A DNA stretch of 50,563 nucleotides from Burkholderiales bacterium (GCA_026399895.1 JAPLQC010000055.1:1-50563); one strand, 5' to 3'; positions 6,917-15,235 are shown, numbered from the stretch's first letter. A program made the numbers and translations. Notes: a model not told the origin generated them from the sequence alone.

Positions 6917-8980
6917 CTAGAACTTATCCCACAACTTTCTTACGACATAATCCGCGCCTCGATGACTTAGGTGGTCATCATCGATATAGAACAAGGTATC
7001 ATCCCTTGCACCCCAACACCACTTCTCATCGCAGAGGGCGGCAGATAAATCGATCACTTTGATTTCTGGCCGTTGTAACAAAATTTTATTCACCATCGCT
7101 CGGTAGGCTTCTGTTCTGGCTTCAAACTCTTTTCTGCTCACTGCACAGGGGCTGACGACCTTACTCGTTATAGTCAATGGCCTAAAAGCAAAGCAACTCC
7201 TGATATCGAAGCCAAGCTCTGGCACGTCATGTAAGAAGGTAAGCTTTTTTCCGGCTGCCAGTAGAGCATCCAGCGTCTTTGTTAGGCCTAAGGCGAACAC
7301 CTCTTCATTACTTCGTACGCCTTTGTCTTCGCCATCAAAATGTAGAACCCACGACCCAAACTGCTCTAGTTCAACATCACCAAAGCCTTTTGCGGTGGTG
7401 TACATCGGCCCTCTGCTCGTCAAGATGACTTCTTTAATCGCCGCATCGGCAATAACACGCTGAACCGCCTGAGTACCTTTTTTTAGGCAGTTTCTGAAGT
7501 CACCACCCTGGTCTTGAATAACCACATTCAATAGCGGTGGGCATCCATCACTCGCACCATACAGACCGATATCCTGACCTTTTGCTTTAAAGCGCTCTCT
7601 TAGCCCTGAGTAAATCGTCAGCGCGTGGCTATCACCGATGACAACGACTGATGGGTTGGGTCCGGTGGAATGACACCGCGGACTATCGTGATTCATATCC
7701 TGGCAATACCACCCTTCGCTGTCAGGAATATCGAATTTCAAGTCGGTTAGTTGTGCTTCTATCGCTTTATCGGTAGTTCGGGATTTGAAACCATCTTGCG
7801 AATAGGTTGCCAGGCCTAGCGCTCCTAATAGGCTCATCGCCATGATTAGCACATACGTTTTGAAACGCAGATTTCTCCCGAAACGAATTGGCTGCTCAAT
7901 GAAGTAGTAAGTCAGGATGGCCAAAACAAATGACACTGCAACCAAAACAGCACGGATCTGCCAGTCAGGCTTGCTGCCTTCCATGATTCTCGCAAATGAT
8001 AGCAACGGCCAATGCCACAAATACAAAGGGAAGCTGATCAATCCAATCCAGACAAGGAAGCGATTAGAAAGCACCGATGTATTGATCCAAGACTGATTAC
8101 CCGTGAAGATGATGAAGCACGTACCGAGTACTGGCACCAATGCCCAAACACCGGGATACAGCATGTCTTGATCAAAAAGAATTGCCCCTAGTAGTAGCAA
8201 CACCAAGCCAAGTAATGAAATAGCATGACGAATCAATTTGATCGAGCCAAGCTTAGCGTTAAAGGCTTCGAAAGCTGGCGGTTTGGAGCTCACCAAGTAG
8301 GCAAGCAAGCATCCGGAAAGCAGTTCCCACATTCGGGTAAGGGGAGAGAAAAAAGCCGCTAAAGGTGCTTCCTCGATCATCATCAGGTTCAACGCCAGCG
8401 AACCCAGAAATATCGCAATACTAACTTTGAACACACTAACTCTGTAATTCAACCCAAGCCAAATGACGATGGGCCAGAATAAATAAAACTGCTCTTCAAT
8501 ACCCAGGCTCCAGAGGTGGAGTAACGGCTTGGCGTCGGCGGCGTAATCGAAATAGCCGCTCTCGCTCCAGAAGATGAAGTTAGGAATGAATGCTGTACTT
8601 GCAGCGATATGCTTGCCAAGAGCTTTGTATTCGTTGGCAAGCAATGCAAACCAGCCGAATACTTGGCAGGCGAGTAGGACAATCACAAGGGCAGGAAAAA
8701 GTCGCCGCACACGACTGGCATAAAACGCGCGGAAGCTGAAGCTTTGCTGTTGAAGACTGTCTTGGATCAGGGTGGTGATCAGAAAGCCTGAGATAACGAA
8801 GAAAACATCAACCCCGATAAAGCCGCCAGATACCCATTCTGGAAAAGCATGAAACGCGATAACGGCGAGTACGGCAAGGGCGCGTAAGCCGTCAATGTCA
8901 GCCCGGTAGCTGGGCTTTATCAGAGGCCTCTCTGATGATGACGCGTTCGGGTCAGCCTTTTCGGGCATTAAAACGACCAT
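6917..8980 (-). CDS. OafA/YrhL-type acyltransferase with SGNH domain
   Basis: 687 residues. The N-terminal half (about 25-390) is an acyltransferase-3 membrane domain with some ten transmembrane helices, starting YRADIDGLRALAVLAVIAFH with the conserved R and H44. The C-terminal half (about 400-687) is an SGNH hydrolase-like domain with the nucleophile block VIGDSHA (near residue 447) and the D667-x-x-H670 block in DDDHLSH. Such fusions O-acetylate lipopolysaccharide, peptidoglycan or other surface sugars using acyl-CoA. The start overlaps the last 29 bases of the MORN gene, implying coupled translation; MPEKAD.. four codons later is an alternative start. Confidence 0.9.
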   Translation of the reverse strand: MVVLMPEKADPNASSSERPLIKPSYRADIDGLRALAVLAVIAFHAFPEWVSGGFIGVDVFFVISGFLITTLIQDSLQQQSFSFRAFYASRVRRLFPALVIVLLACQVFGWFALLANEYKALGKHIAASTAFIPNFIFWSESGYFDYAADAKPLLHLWSLGIEEQFYLFWPIVIWLGLNYRVSVFKVSIAIFLGSLALNLMMIEEAPLAAFFSPLTRMWELLSGCLLAYLVSSKPPAFEAFNAKLGSIKLIRHAISLLGLVLLLLGAILFDQDMLYPGVWALVPVLGTCFIIFTGNQSWINTSVLSNRFLVWIGLISFPLYLWHWPLLSFARIMEGSKPDWQIRAVLVAVSFVLAILTYYFIEQPIRFGRNLRFKTYVLIMAMSLLGALGLATYSQDGFKSRTTDKAIEAQLTDLKFDIPDSEGWYCQDMNHDSPRCHSTGPNPSVVVIGDSHALTIYSGLRERFKAKGQDIGLYGASDGCPPLLNVVIQDQGGDFRNCLKKGTQAVQRVIADAAIKEVILTSRGPMYTTAKGFGDVELEQFGSWVLHFDGEDKGVRSNEEVFALGLTKTLDALLAAGKKLTFLHDVPELGFDIRSCFAFRPLTITSKVVSPCAVSRKEFEARTEAYRAMVNKILLQRPEIKVIDLSAALCDEKWCWGARDDTLFYIDDDHLSHRGADYVVRKLWDKF

Positions 8981-9518
8981 TCATCCATTCGCCTTTTTTT
9001 GTCGGGCGACCATCGGCATAGCTCTCCGTTCCCTGACCTGATTTTTCACCGGCGACGAATTCACCCGTGTAGCGGTCACCATTGCTGTGAAGATAAACAC
9101 CTTTACCGTGCGGCTGGCCGTCTTCAAACTGCCCTTTGTATTTGCTACCGCTAGCAAATGTCAGCGTTCCTTCACCTTGGATTTTGTCGTCGGCGAAATC
9201 ACCAATGTAGATATCGCCATTAGCAAAGTTGAACATGCCTCTGCCGTGCTGATGATCTTGCTCGTAGCTGCCCGTGTACTTATCACCATTGGCATAAAAA
9301 TAAGTACCGCGGCCATGGTAGTGACCTGAATCGAACTGCCCTTCGTAGCGGTCGCCACTCGCATAAATTAAAACGCCTAGACCGTGGTAGCGATTATCTT
9401 TGAACTCGCCCTCATATTTGTCGCCGTTAGAAAATAGCAGCGTCCCGACCCCAATGTACTTGCCATTGAAGATTTCACCAATGTACTGGTCGCCGTTCGG
9501 GTAATTGATAGTTGTCAT
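8952..9518 (-). CDS. MORN-repeat protein
   Basis: 188 residues made almost wholly of eight tandem 23-residue MORN units of the form Y-x-G-x-F/Y-x(4)-x-H/G-G-x-G-x(4)-x-G-D; the last unit is degenerate. There is no signal peptide or membrane segment. AGGGGGG nine bases before the ATG is a strong ribosome binding site. MORN proteins bind lipids or act as scaffolds; bacterial roles are mostly unknown. The 3' end overlaps the acyltransferase start, so the two are made from one message and may work at the same membrane site (inference). Confidence 0.88.
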   Translation of the reverse strand: MTTINYPNGDQYIGEIFNGKYIGVGTLLFSNGDKYEGEFKDNRYHGLGVLIYASGDRYEGQFDSGHYHGRGTYFYANGDKYTGSYEQDHQHGRGMFNFANGDIYIGDFADDKIQGEGTLTFASGSKYKGQFEDGQPHGKGVYLHSNGDRYTGEFVAGEKSGQGTESYADGRPTKKGEWMNGRFNARKG

Positions 9519-9642
9519 GATTCGCCCCCCTGCTGTTGGCGCATCATAAACCAGCCGTGCGGCTTAGCTATCTATTTCTCGCTTGCGATCTTGGCTAATC
9601 ATGCGTGATTTGGGACTGTCCGCTCTGGCGTGGGGTACTTAA

Positions 9643-10290
9643 CTATTCGGCGGCGACGCACAGCTTATCGGCTGGATACGGCTGCAAGAAACCCAGGCTT
9701 TGTTCAGGTTTTGCACGAAGCCAGTCGTCATAGCGCTCGACCGGCAGTATGACGATCATGCGTTTTTCATCTTCAGGCTTGTGAAACTGCCGCATCAACC
9801 CGTGACTATCGGCATTAATCGTCAGCAGGGTGAAGCTCTCGAGCTGCTCGCCATTTGGAGCTCGCCATGTGCTCCAAAGGCCCGCAACCCCCATGGGCGC
9901 ACCGTCGGCAGATTCAATACGGGTGGATTTGGCTCGTCCGGTGCGCCAATCGGGTTCATAGAAACCAGCTACTGGAATGATGCAGTGCTGCGAACGGCGC
10001 CAGGCATCCCGAAAGCTGGGTTTCTCCATCACAGTCTCGCTACGAGCGTTGTAGGTATGACGACTGATCTTGTCGTCCTTGGACCAATGCGGAATCATGC
10101 CGAACCGACCTACCGATAACTCACGCTCGGGCACCGCCTCATCACCCACGTCGGCATGTGGATGGCGACGAATAAACACACTACTGTAGGCCGGCCAAAC
10201 ATCAGCCCGCGCTTCTGCTGATGAAGTATCGACTCCAAAATGACGCCGCAGGGTTGGAACATCAGTGACGGCTTGGTAGTGGGCACACAT
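9643..10290 (-). CDS. yedK: SRAP-family abasic-site crosslinking protein (YedK/HMCES)
   Basis: 215 residues. The catalytic Cys2 follows the initiator Met (MCAHY), and the other active-site residues are visible: N81 in NARSE, E112 in GFYEP, and H170 in the QFHKPEDEKRM segment. SRAP proteins use Cys2 to form a thiazolidine bond with abasic sites in single-stranded DNA, shielding them at forks. They are often linked to the SOS response. No LexA box was recognised upstream by eye. It is monocistronic as far as can be seen. Confidence 0.9.
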   Translation of the reverse strand: MCAHYQAVTDVPTLRRHFGVDTSSAEARADVWPAYSSVFIRRHPHADVGDEAVPERELSVGRFGMIPHWSKDDKISRHTYNARSETVMEKPSFRDAWRRSQHCIIPVAGFYEPDWRTGRAKSTRIESADGAPMGVAGLWSTWRAPNGEQLESFTLLTINADSHGLMRQFHKPEDEKRMIVILPVERYDDWLRAKPEQSLGFLQPYPADKLCVAAE

Positions 10291-10398
10291 GGCGGGCGAT
10301 ATCCTTGGTCTTTTGGTGCTTAATGAACAGCACTACCAACGCTGGTATGCACAGATGATAAAGTAGACCGATCAATTTGTAATCGCTGGGGGATTGAA

Positions 10399-10767
10399 AT
10401 GAGGTTGCTGCCAATCTTGCTTATGATGGTTTGTTGTTCTGCTTCAGCTGACTGGCTGCTTTTTTCTAAGGCGGATAACGGTGATAAGCACTATGTTGAT
10501 CTAACCAAGATGCAAACTAATAAACACTTGGTAAGTATTTTTTCTTTGGTGAATTTTAATCAAACAGGTAGTGATGGGCTGTTGTCAAATCAGATTCATG
10601 AGGAATTTGACTGCTCGAAAGAACGAGTACGGGCCTTGTCTTTAAGTGGGCACTCGGAGCATTTTGCGCGCGGAAGAGTCTTGCATAGCCACAATACGCC
10701 GGGAGATTGGACGCACATTCCGCCAGAGACAGCTCTGTCCGAAAGGTTTTTGATTGCTTGCCGCTGA
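10399..10767 (+). CDS. secreted adhesin-E-like protein, copy 1
   Basis: 122 residues with a Sec signal (about 1-17, cleavage near SASA-DW). The mature pattern is W..FSKADNGDKHYVDLTKM, then SNQIHEEFDCSKERVRALSL and a closing C near the end (FLIACR). Two conserved Cys probably form a disulfide. This is the small periplasmic surface-adhesin protein E family first described in Haemophilus; most members are uncharacterised. GGGGGA lies upstream of the ATG. The second copy follows 173 bases downstream. Base composition is lower in G+C than the neighbouring core genes. Confidence 0.65.
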   Translation: MRLLPILLMMVCCSASADWLLFSKADNGDKHYVDLTKMQTNKHLVSIFSLVNFNQTGSDGLLSNQIHEEFDCSKERVRALSLSGHSEHFARGRVLHSHNTPGDWTHIPPETALSERFLIACR

Positions 10768-10940
10768 AATGTATTTCCGCTATTGCCTGATAAAATCGAC
10801 GCGGCGCGGAAAAAGATCTGTAGAACAAATTGTCACGCCAAGCGATGGCGCTGAATCGGAAATAGACGACGAAGTTTGTGGGTGATTCGGTATGGTTATT
10901 GGTTGGAAGATGAATATCAAACAAAAAGATTGAGCTTGCA

Positions 10941-11336
10941 ATGAAACGACTACTCTTTGTTGTATTGATGATGGTTTGCTCGGTGTCTTGGGCAAAGTGG
11001 GAGATGACGGGTAAAGCGGATGATCTTACTCACTATCATGATAAATCTACGATAAAAAAAGATGGCATAACTGCACAGATGTGGGTGATGTATGAATTTC
11101 CTCAGGTGCGAACTAACACAGATGGGGGTAGGTACAAATCAGCCAAATCACTCTTAGCGTTTAACTGCAAGTATGAGACATTGGCAATGACTTCGGTGCT
11201 TCAGTATTCTGGTCCATTGGGTACTGGTGATGTTGTTTTGTCTGACACATTCAATGAGAGCGAATGGATATGGGACCGAATTGTTCCAGACACGCTAGTT
11301 AAAGTTGAATTGGACATCGCATGTGGTAAGAAGTAA
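10941..11336 (+). CDS. secreted adhesin-E-like protein, copy 2
   Basis: 131 residues with a Sec signal (about 1-18, cleavage near SWA-KW). It has the same plan as the upstream copy: W..TGKADDLTHYHDKSTI, VWVMYEF.., SAKSLLAFNCKYETLAM, W.RIVPDT and a final C in DIACGKK. The two share the signal-peptide style and Cys positions but little other identity, so the duplication is old or they were acquired together. The stop is followed directly by the tRNA-relic region. Confidence 0.65.
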   Translation: MKRLLFVVLMMVCSVSWAKWEMTGKADDLTHYHDKSTIKKDGITAQMWVMYEFPQVRTNTDGGRYKSAKSLLAFNCKYETLAMTSVLQYSGPLGTGDVVLSDTFNESEWIWDRIVPDTLVKVELDIACGKK

Positions 11337-11382
11337 TCACGACTTCGGAGCTTGGATCAATATTGAGCGTCCGAATGTGTTC

Positions 11383-11403
11383 TGGCGGAGAGGGTGCGAT
11401 TCG
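11383..11403 (-). repeat. tRNA-Ser 3'-end fragment
   Basis: Matches the 3' end of the intact tRNA-Ser (16716-16736) at 20 of 21 positions, including the encoded CCA, and in the same orientation. The rest of the tRNA is absent. Copies of a tRNA 3' end are what integration of an element into the tRNA gene leaves behind. Confidence 0.6.
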
Positions 11404-11422
11404 CCTACGTATTACAGGCCGC

Positions 11423-11444
11423 GGTTTGGCTTGCAAGCCAAACC
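11423..11444. repeat. 22-bp perfect palindrome
   Basis: GGTTTGGCTTG followed directly by its reverse complement CAAGCCAAACC. It could be a protein-binding site or a cruciform. A degenerate form of its right half and flank occurs near 16607-16650. Confidence 0.5.
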
Positions 11445-11455
11445 CTTCGAATCCT

Positions 11456-11530
11456 CCACGCGAAGTCCGCAGGGACTTCGCTTCTCCCCGCCCAAAAAAT
11501 GCCCCTTACGGGGCATATGTTCTGGCGGGC
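11456..11530. repeat. dispersed repeat, copy A (hairpin plus terminator unit)
   Basis: About 75 bases shared with 15236-15311. The unit has a GCGAAGTCC..GGACTTCGC hairpin (11460-11481), a CCC-A-run, then ATGCCCC-TTAC-GGGGCAT and TTCTGGCGGG. Read on the minus strand it is CGCCAGAACATAT, a GC-rich hairpin and a run of T, that is, a tRNA-like CCA end followed by an intrinsic terminator. Confidence 0.65.
11494..11516 (-). terminator. relic tRNA-type terminator
   Basis: Seven-bp stem ATGCCCC/GGGGCAT with loop TTAC (11499-11516), followed on the minus strand by six T (11499-11494). No minus-strand gene remains for it to serve. It could still block antisense transcription toward the adhesin-like genes. 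Confidence 0.55.
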
Positions 11531-11707
11531 TAGAAAATTCCGTAGCCCCAACCTATCCAGCACAAGACACATCCTTTACGGTACGCCCGTCGGCGGATCC
11601 TTATCTCGGATTCTAAGGTTGCATAAAAAGAAAGGTTTATGTAGAGGAGCCCTTCCACACCTTCCGGTAATTTCAGTTATTATTGAAAGATCAGAACGCG
11701 GAAGAAT

Positions 11708-12265
11708 ATGAACTTACCTCCACTTACACAGCGCTTTGTCATGCACTTTGGTGAAATGGGCAGCCGATGGGGCATCAACCGAACAGTGGGACAGATCTAT
11801 GCCCTGCTCTATGTCTCTTCCAAGCCGCTAAACGCTGACGACATCGGCGAAGCCTTGGGTTTCTCGCGTTCTAACGTGAGCATGGGCTTAAAGGAACTTC
11901 AATCTTGGAACCTCGTTCGACTCTTTCACCAGCCCAACGATAGGCGAGAGTACTTCCAGGCGCCAGAAGATATGTGGGCTATTTTTCGAACGCTGGCAGC
12001 CGAAAGGCGCAAGAGGGAAATTGATCCAACGCTTTCGATGTTGCGAGACGCTTTGATGGAGCAGCCCAGCGTCGCCGAAGACATCCATGCCCAAGAGCGA
12101 ATGAGGCAAATGCATGGATTCATTGATCTGATGACTAACTGGCTTGATGACGTGCTTCGAATGGATTCGTCGACACTCGCCAGCCTCATGCAAATGGGCT
12201 CCAAGGTCAAAAAGCTGGTGGAGATCAAGGACAAAGTTAAAGGCGCAATCTCGGGTAAACCGTGA
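11708..12265 (+). CDS. GbsR/MarR-type transcriptional regulator
   Basis: 185 residues with a winged helix-turn-helix: VGQIYALLYVSSKPLNADDI then IGEALGFSRSNVSMGLKELQ (about 45-70) and the wing VRLFHQPNDRREYFQA. The C-terminal half is helical and likely dimerises. This matches the GbsR-like branch of MarR proteins (COG1510). It lies upstream of and in line with the HiPIP and DoxX genes, 254 bases away, so regulation of those genes is a reasonable guess, but no operator was identified. Confidence 0.8.
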   Translation: MNLPPLTQRFVMHFGEMGSRWGINRTVGQIYALLYVSSKPLNADDIGEALGFSRSNVSMGLKELQSWNLVRLFHQPNDRREYFQAPEDMWAIFRTLAAERRKREIDPTLSMLRDALMEQPSVAEDIHAQERMRQMHGFIDLMTNWLDDVLRMDSSTLASLMQMGSKVKKLVEIKDKVKGAISGKP

Positions 12266-12519
12266 GAAGTAATTGCCGACGAAAGCAGCGATCCTAAGAT
12301 TTGATTTCAGGCACTACCGCTTTCCCGCGTTTAGCAGCGATTGTCTGAATAAAAAAGCATCACCGCGGGTATAAAGTTTCGTGAATTTTTAAACGCAATA
12401 GCATTTGAATACACAAAATTTTTAAAAGTATGTCCGAGAGTTCGGTCTATTTTGAAAAAAGTTTTCTCAATTTTTAGCCCGAGTCAGCATTTTCTTTTTT
12501 CTATAAATCAGGAGACGTT

Positions 12520-12840
12520 ATGTCGACAGAAAACAAAAGCAGCCGAAGAATATTCCTTATGCAAGTTGCTACGAGTGGGTTAGCGCTGATCGCTGTTAGT
12601 AATGCACAGGCACAAGCTATGGTGGTAGAGACAGACGCGCAAGCAAGCTCACTGGGGTACAAAGCAGACGCCACAAAGGTTGATAAGGCAAAACAGCCAA
12701 AGTACGCCGCAGGACAATTATGTAGCAACTGCGCTTTGTTTCAAGCACCCGCAGGCGCTTCTGCAGGCTTGTGTGCGATTTTTGCAGGTAAACAAGTCGC
12801 AGCAAAAGGCTGGTGCTCAGCTTACGCAAAGAAAGCGTAA
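12520..12840 (+). CDS. high-potential iron-sulfur protein (HiPIP)
   Basis: 106 residues. The N-terminus SSRRIFLMQVATSGLALIAV is a twin-arginine export signal, fitting a protein folded with its cofactor before export. Four Cys at 68, 71, 85 and 99 give the C-x2-C-x13-C-x13-C spacing of HiPIPs, with the usual aromatic residues (ALFQ, GWCSAY). HiPIPs carry a [4Fe-4S]3+/2+ cluster and shuttle electrons in the periplasm. AGGAG lies before the ATG. DoxX follows after 57 bases, and they are probably co-transcribed. No obvious donor or acceptor gene is adjacent. Confidence 0.92.
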   Translation: MSTENKSSRRIFLMQVATSGLALIAVSNAQAQAMVVETDAQASSLGYKADATKVDKAKQPKYAAGQLCSNCALFQAPAGASAGLCAIFAGKQVAAKGWCSAYAKKA

Positions 12841-12897
12841 GAGACACAACAAGACTTTGATTGTATTGATAACTAATTTCAAAGAAAGTAGATTCAA

Positions 12898-13377
12898 ATG
12901 TTAACTCAAAGACTACCTGATGCTATCAACGTAAAAAATTATTGGCGGCAGTTGCCAGATATTAGCCTTAGCCACATCCTTTTGAGGATACCTTTGGCAA
13001 TAATGTTCATCAATCAAGGACTCAGCAAGTTTCCATTCGACCCCGCAGTGGGACAAGGAATGGGCATACCTGCGCTTGTCTGGTGGTTTGTTTGTTACGG
13101 TGAAGTTGCTGCTGGACTCGGTCTGTTGGTCGGTGGATTAGTTACACTTCCCAAGGTAAAAGATATCGCGATCTTGGCTGTGTTAGGTGATTTGATCACT
13201 CGCTTTAGCGGAATTGTGATGTGCTGCGTTGTAACTGGCGTCATTTGGACAGTCTTGAAGCCTGAAAGCCTGATTACATTCATCATGACCGATTACATGC
13301 ACTTTTCTCTTTGGGCAGGTGGTCTGTATTTTGGACTCAGAGGAAACTGGGCAGTTGCTGTCGACAAAAAGCCTTGA
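12898..13377 (+). CDS. DoxX-family membrane protein
   Basis: 159 residues with four hydrophobic segments (about 25-45, 60-80, 85-112, 125-150). The opening LSHILLRIPLAIMFINQGLS and GEVAAGLGLLVGG are typical of DoxX/YqjF proteins. Family members are linked to quinone or thiosulfate oxidation and redox defence, but most have no known reaction. Its place right after a HiPIP suggests membrane-to-periplasm electron transfer (inference). There is no strong ribosome binding site; coupling to the HiPIP message is possible. Confidence 0.8.
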   Translation: MLTQRLPDAINVKNYWRQLPDISLSHILLRIPLAIMFINQGLSKFPFDPAVGQGMGIPALVWWFVCYGEVAAGLGLLVGGLVTLPKVKDIAILAVLGDLITRFSGIVMCCVVTGVIWTVLKPESLITFIMTDYMHFSLWAGGLYFGLRGNWAVAVDKKP

Positions 13378-13550
13378 TGGCTCAATGTACATGTCCCGCC
13401 TGACAGTAATCGAATAATGTGTATTCGCCAGCTAGTTCGGTCGAGCACTTCGATCGGACCATGCTGGTGTAACAGGCGCGGTTTACGCCTCGATCGAACC
13501 TCGAAAGTTACCAGACTTATGAGCGCCTTTAAGCGCCTAAGCGAGATAGC

Positions 13551-14132
13551 TCATGGCACCAACCACTGCAGCATGCCAGCGGGTGTGAGCCTTGCTCGGC
13601 GGTGCCCATCTTTGCTCAACGCCAACCAGTCCATTGAGCACACTTTAAAGTTCAAAATCGCCAAATGATGCCCATGCGGAGAATTTCCCGAGTGTTCCGT
13701 AGCGGGCTCGCCAGATGATTGGGGATTACCGGGCGGTAACACACTCAGATAGTCGGCAGCAGCGCGTGATTGCCCCACACGCTCCCAGGCAGCATTGACC
13801 TGCTCGCCCTCAAAATCAACCGTTGCCAGCGCAGACACACGTAACTGCCAATTGAGTCGCTTGCTCCAAAAGGTCAATTGCGCCAATGGCTGTGCCAAAA
13901 GCTCTGAACATTTCGCAGAGCGTGCGTCTGTATAGACACGCAAAGTCCACAAGCTTGCATCGGCATGCCGGAGTACCACTGTCCGCGCTTGAGGGCCGCT
14001 CCCATCAATGCCCTGTGTAGCCAAAATCGGCGTGCGCCAATCGTGGTGCCTGTCATGCGGCGCACGCGTTAGTTCTTGCCATAAACGAGCAGGCAAATGG
14101 TCGGGCGATATATCCAGGTTCTCTTGCGGCAT
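13551..14132 (-). CDS. FMN-binding pyridoxamine 5'-phosphate oxidase-like protein
   Basis: 193 residues. RTPILATQGIDGSGPQARTV (about 33-52) followed by LWTLRVYTDARSAKCSELLA and FWSKRLNWQLRVSA is the FMN-binding split barrel of the Alr4036/PNPOx-like family. It is not the standard PdxH, because the long C-terminal PdxH signature is absent. The C-terminal part carries an unusual low-homology stretch (GNPQSSGEPATEHSGNSPHG). The substrate is unknown. It is convergent with DoxX, with 173 bases of gap containing no gene. Confidence 0.8.
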   Translation of the reverse strand: MPQENLDISPDHLPARLWQELTRAPHDRHHDWRTPILATQGIDGSGPQARTVVLRHADASLWTLRVYTDARSAKCSELLAQPLAQLTFWSKRLNWQLRVSALATVDFEGEQVNAAWERVGQSRAAADYLSVLPPGNPQSSGEPATEHSGNSPHGHHLAILNFKVCSMDWLALSKDGHRRARLTPAGMLQWLVP

Positions 14133-14295
14133 AAAAATTTAAGCTGAGGTTAGCAGCGCCTATGCACTGAGGTGATGTCTTGCCAACTCGGCTTCTGCGA
14201 AATTGAATCGCTGCCCTTAGTAGCTGAAAACTATCTAAGGGAGCGAATTTAAGCCGCTAAAGCGAGATTAGATCCTTCTACACAGTGGGCCTGAT

Positions 14296-14691
14296 TTAAC
14301 CCGATCGAAGTGCAGTAATTGCGGCTTCATCAAGCTTCAAGCGAACGCCCAGTGATCCGGTACCCGATCGTACGGGTGACTTTTTCAGGCATATCTCCAT
14401 GAACTGAATGGCCGGGTATGCTGCACATGCACTTGCAATGCGCGTGATCAGTCGTTCCTGCGTATCATAGTGAACGTCCTCGGCGAGACGGTCGATTTCC
14501 GTGACTAGTGGGTCATAATCAAACACGTGCTCCATACCATCTTGGGCAATGACCACCTGATTGACTGAAATTCCAAGTGTCAAATCGAGGATGTGAACAT
14601 CTGGCTTAGTGTCGCTGGGACCATAAGTTCCGATGTTTGTCTCGAGATGTAGATCTCGCAATTCAATGACAGCCGAACTAACTTGCTTCAT
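14296..14691 (-). CDS. dihydroneopterin aldolase/epimerase-like protein (FolB/FolX family)
   Basis: 131 residues of the tunnelling (T-fold) FolB family: IELRDLHLETNIGTYGPSD near the N-terminus, HVFDYDPLVTEIDRLAEDVH in the middle and ICLKKSPVRSGTGSLGVRLK near the end. FolB makes 6-hydroxymethyl-dihydropterin for folate; FolX acts on dihydroneopterin triphosphate. This subgroup differs from the usual housekeeping FolB and is often next to pterin or photolyase genes (from memory). It is divergent from the TIGR03643 gene. Confidence 0.72.
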   Translation of the reverse strand: MKQVSSAVIELRDLHLETNIGTYGPSDTKPDVHILDLTLGISVNQVVIAQDGMEHVFDYDPLVTEIDRLAEDVHYDTQERLITRIASACAAYPAIQFMEICLKKSPVRSGTGSLGVRLKLDEAAITALRSG

Positions 14692-14919
14692 GCTTTTACC
14701 TTGTATGCGGTTAACTTCATAAGGCCTTTCATGGCTTCTTTTATAAAATCTGACAATAAAAGATAGGCTACAGGACTATAACAAGCCCACACAATATGAT
14801 CTTCAGTTCGAAGCCTCACCCCAGTGCACACTGAGGAATTATTGTTTAGAGGCAGACTTCCTGCGAAGTTAAGTAATCGGTGGAATTAGAAAATCGTCTT
14901 TTAGTCATGGAGCGTCGCC

Positions 14920-15207
14920 GTGGGGGCTACATTCTCTCAACGTTATGCAAGCCTTTCAGAAGGGGATATCTCAGCCATCATTCAAATGGCTTGGGAAGAT
15001 CGTACTGCCTTTGAGACCATTCAGGAGCGCATCGGCTGGTCAGAGGCGGACGTTATTCGCCTCATGCGACACGAGCTTCAGCCTAACTCTTTTCGGTTGT
15101 GGCGCAAACGTATGAAAGGGCGCACGACTAAGCACCGGGCACTTAGACATCCAGAAATGAAATTTGATGACCGCCTGGTAGCGGATCATCGACGGGCTAA
15201 TTGTTGA
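14920..15207 (+). CDS. TIGR03643/DUF2805-family protein
   Basis: 95 residues. LSEGDISAIIQMAWEDRTAF then IGWSEADVIRLMRHEL and FRLWRKRMKGRTTKH is the full family pattern, a small basic helix-turn-helix-like protein of unknown role that is commonly encoded near cryptochrome/photolyase genes (from memory). The start is GTG 14920, as an in-frame TAG lies just upstream; the ATG at 14907 is in another frame. There is no clear ribosome binding site. No photolyase is in this window. Confidence 0.72.
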   Translation: MGATFSQRYASLSEGDISAIIQMAWEDRTAFETIQERIGWSEADVIRLMRHELQPNSFRLWRKRMKGRTTKHRALRHPEMKFDDRLVADHRRANC

Positions 15208-15235
15208 TACAACTCGCGCGGCCACACTATATATT

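Larger units (their letters stand above)
11337..11707. other. intergenic region with tRNA-Ser relic and hairpins
   Basis: No gene is supported; overlapping open frames here run through repeats. In order it holds a tRNA-Ser 3'-end fragment (11383-11403), a 22-bp perfect palindrome (11423-11444), a 9-bp-arm hairpin (11460-11481) and a terminator-like hairpin (11499-11516). About 190 bases then lead up to the GbsR-like gene. Confidence 0.6.

Noticed and set aside
10769..10885. 38-codon open frame between the two adhesin-like genes
   Set aside because: No ribosome binding site and no family resemblance; overlaps likely promoter DNA of the second copy.
11305..11711. Overlapping open frames of about 100 codons
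   Set aside because: They run through the tRNA relic, palindrome and terminator repeats and do not resemble proteins.
14692..14919. Gap between FolB-like and TIGR03643 genes checked for a riboswitch
   Set aside because: No conserved folded core or terminator/anti-terminator pair could be seen by eye.
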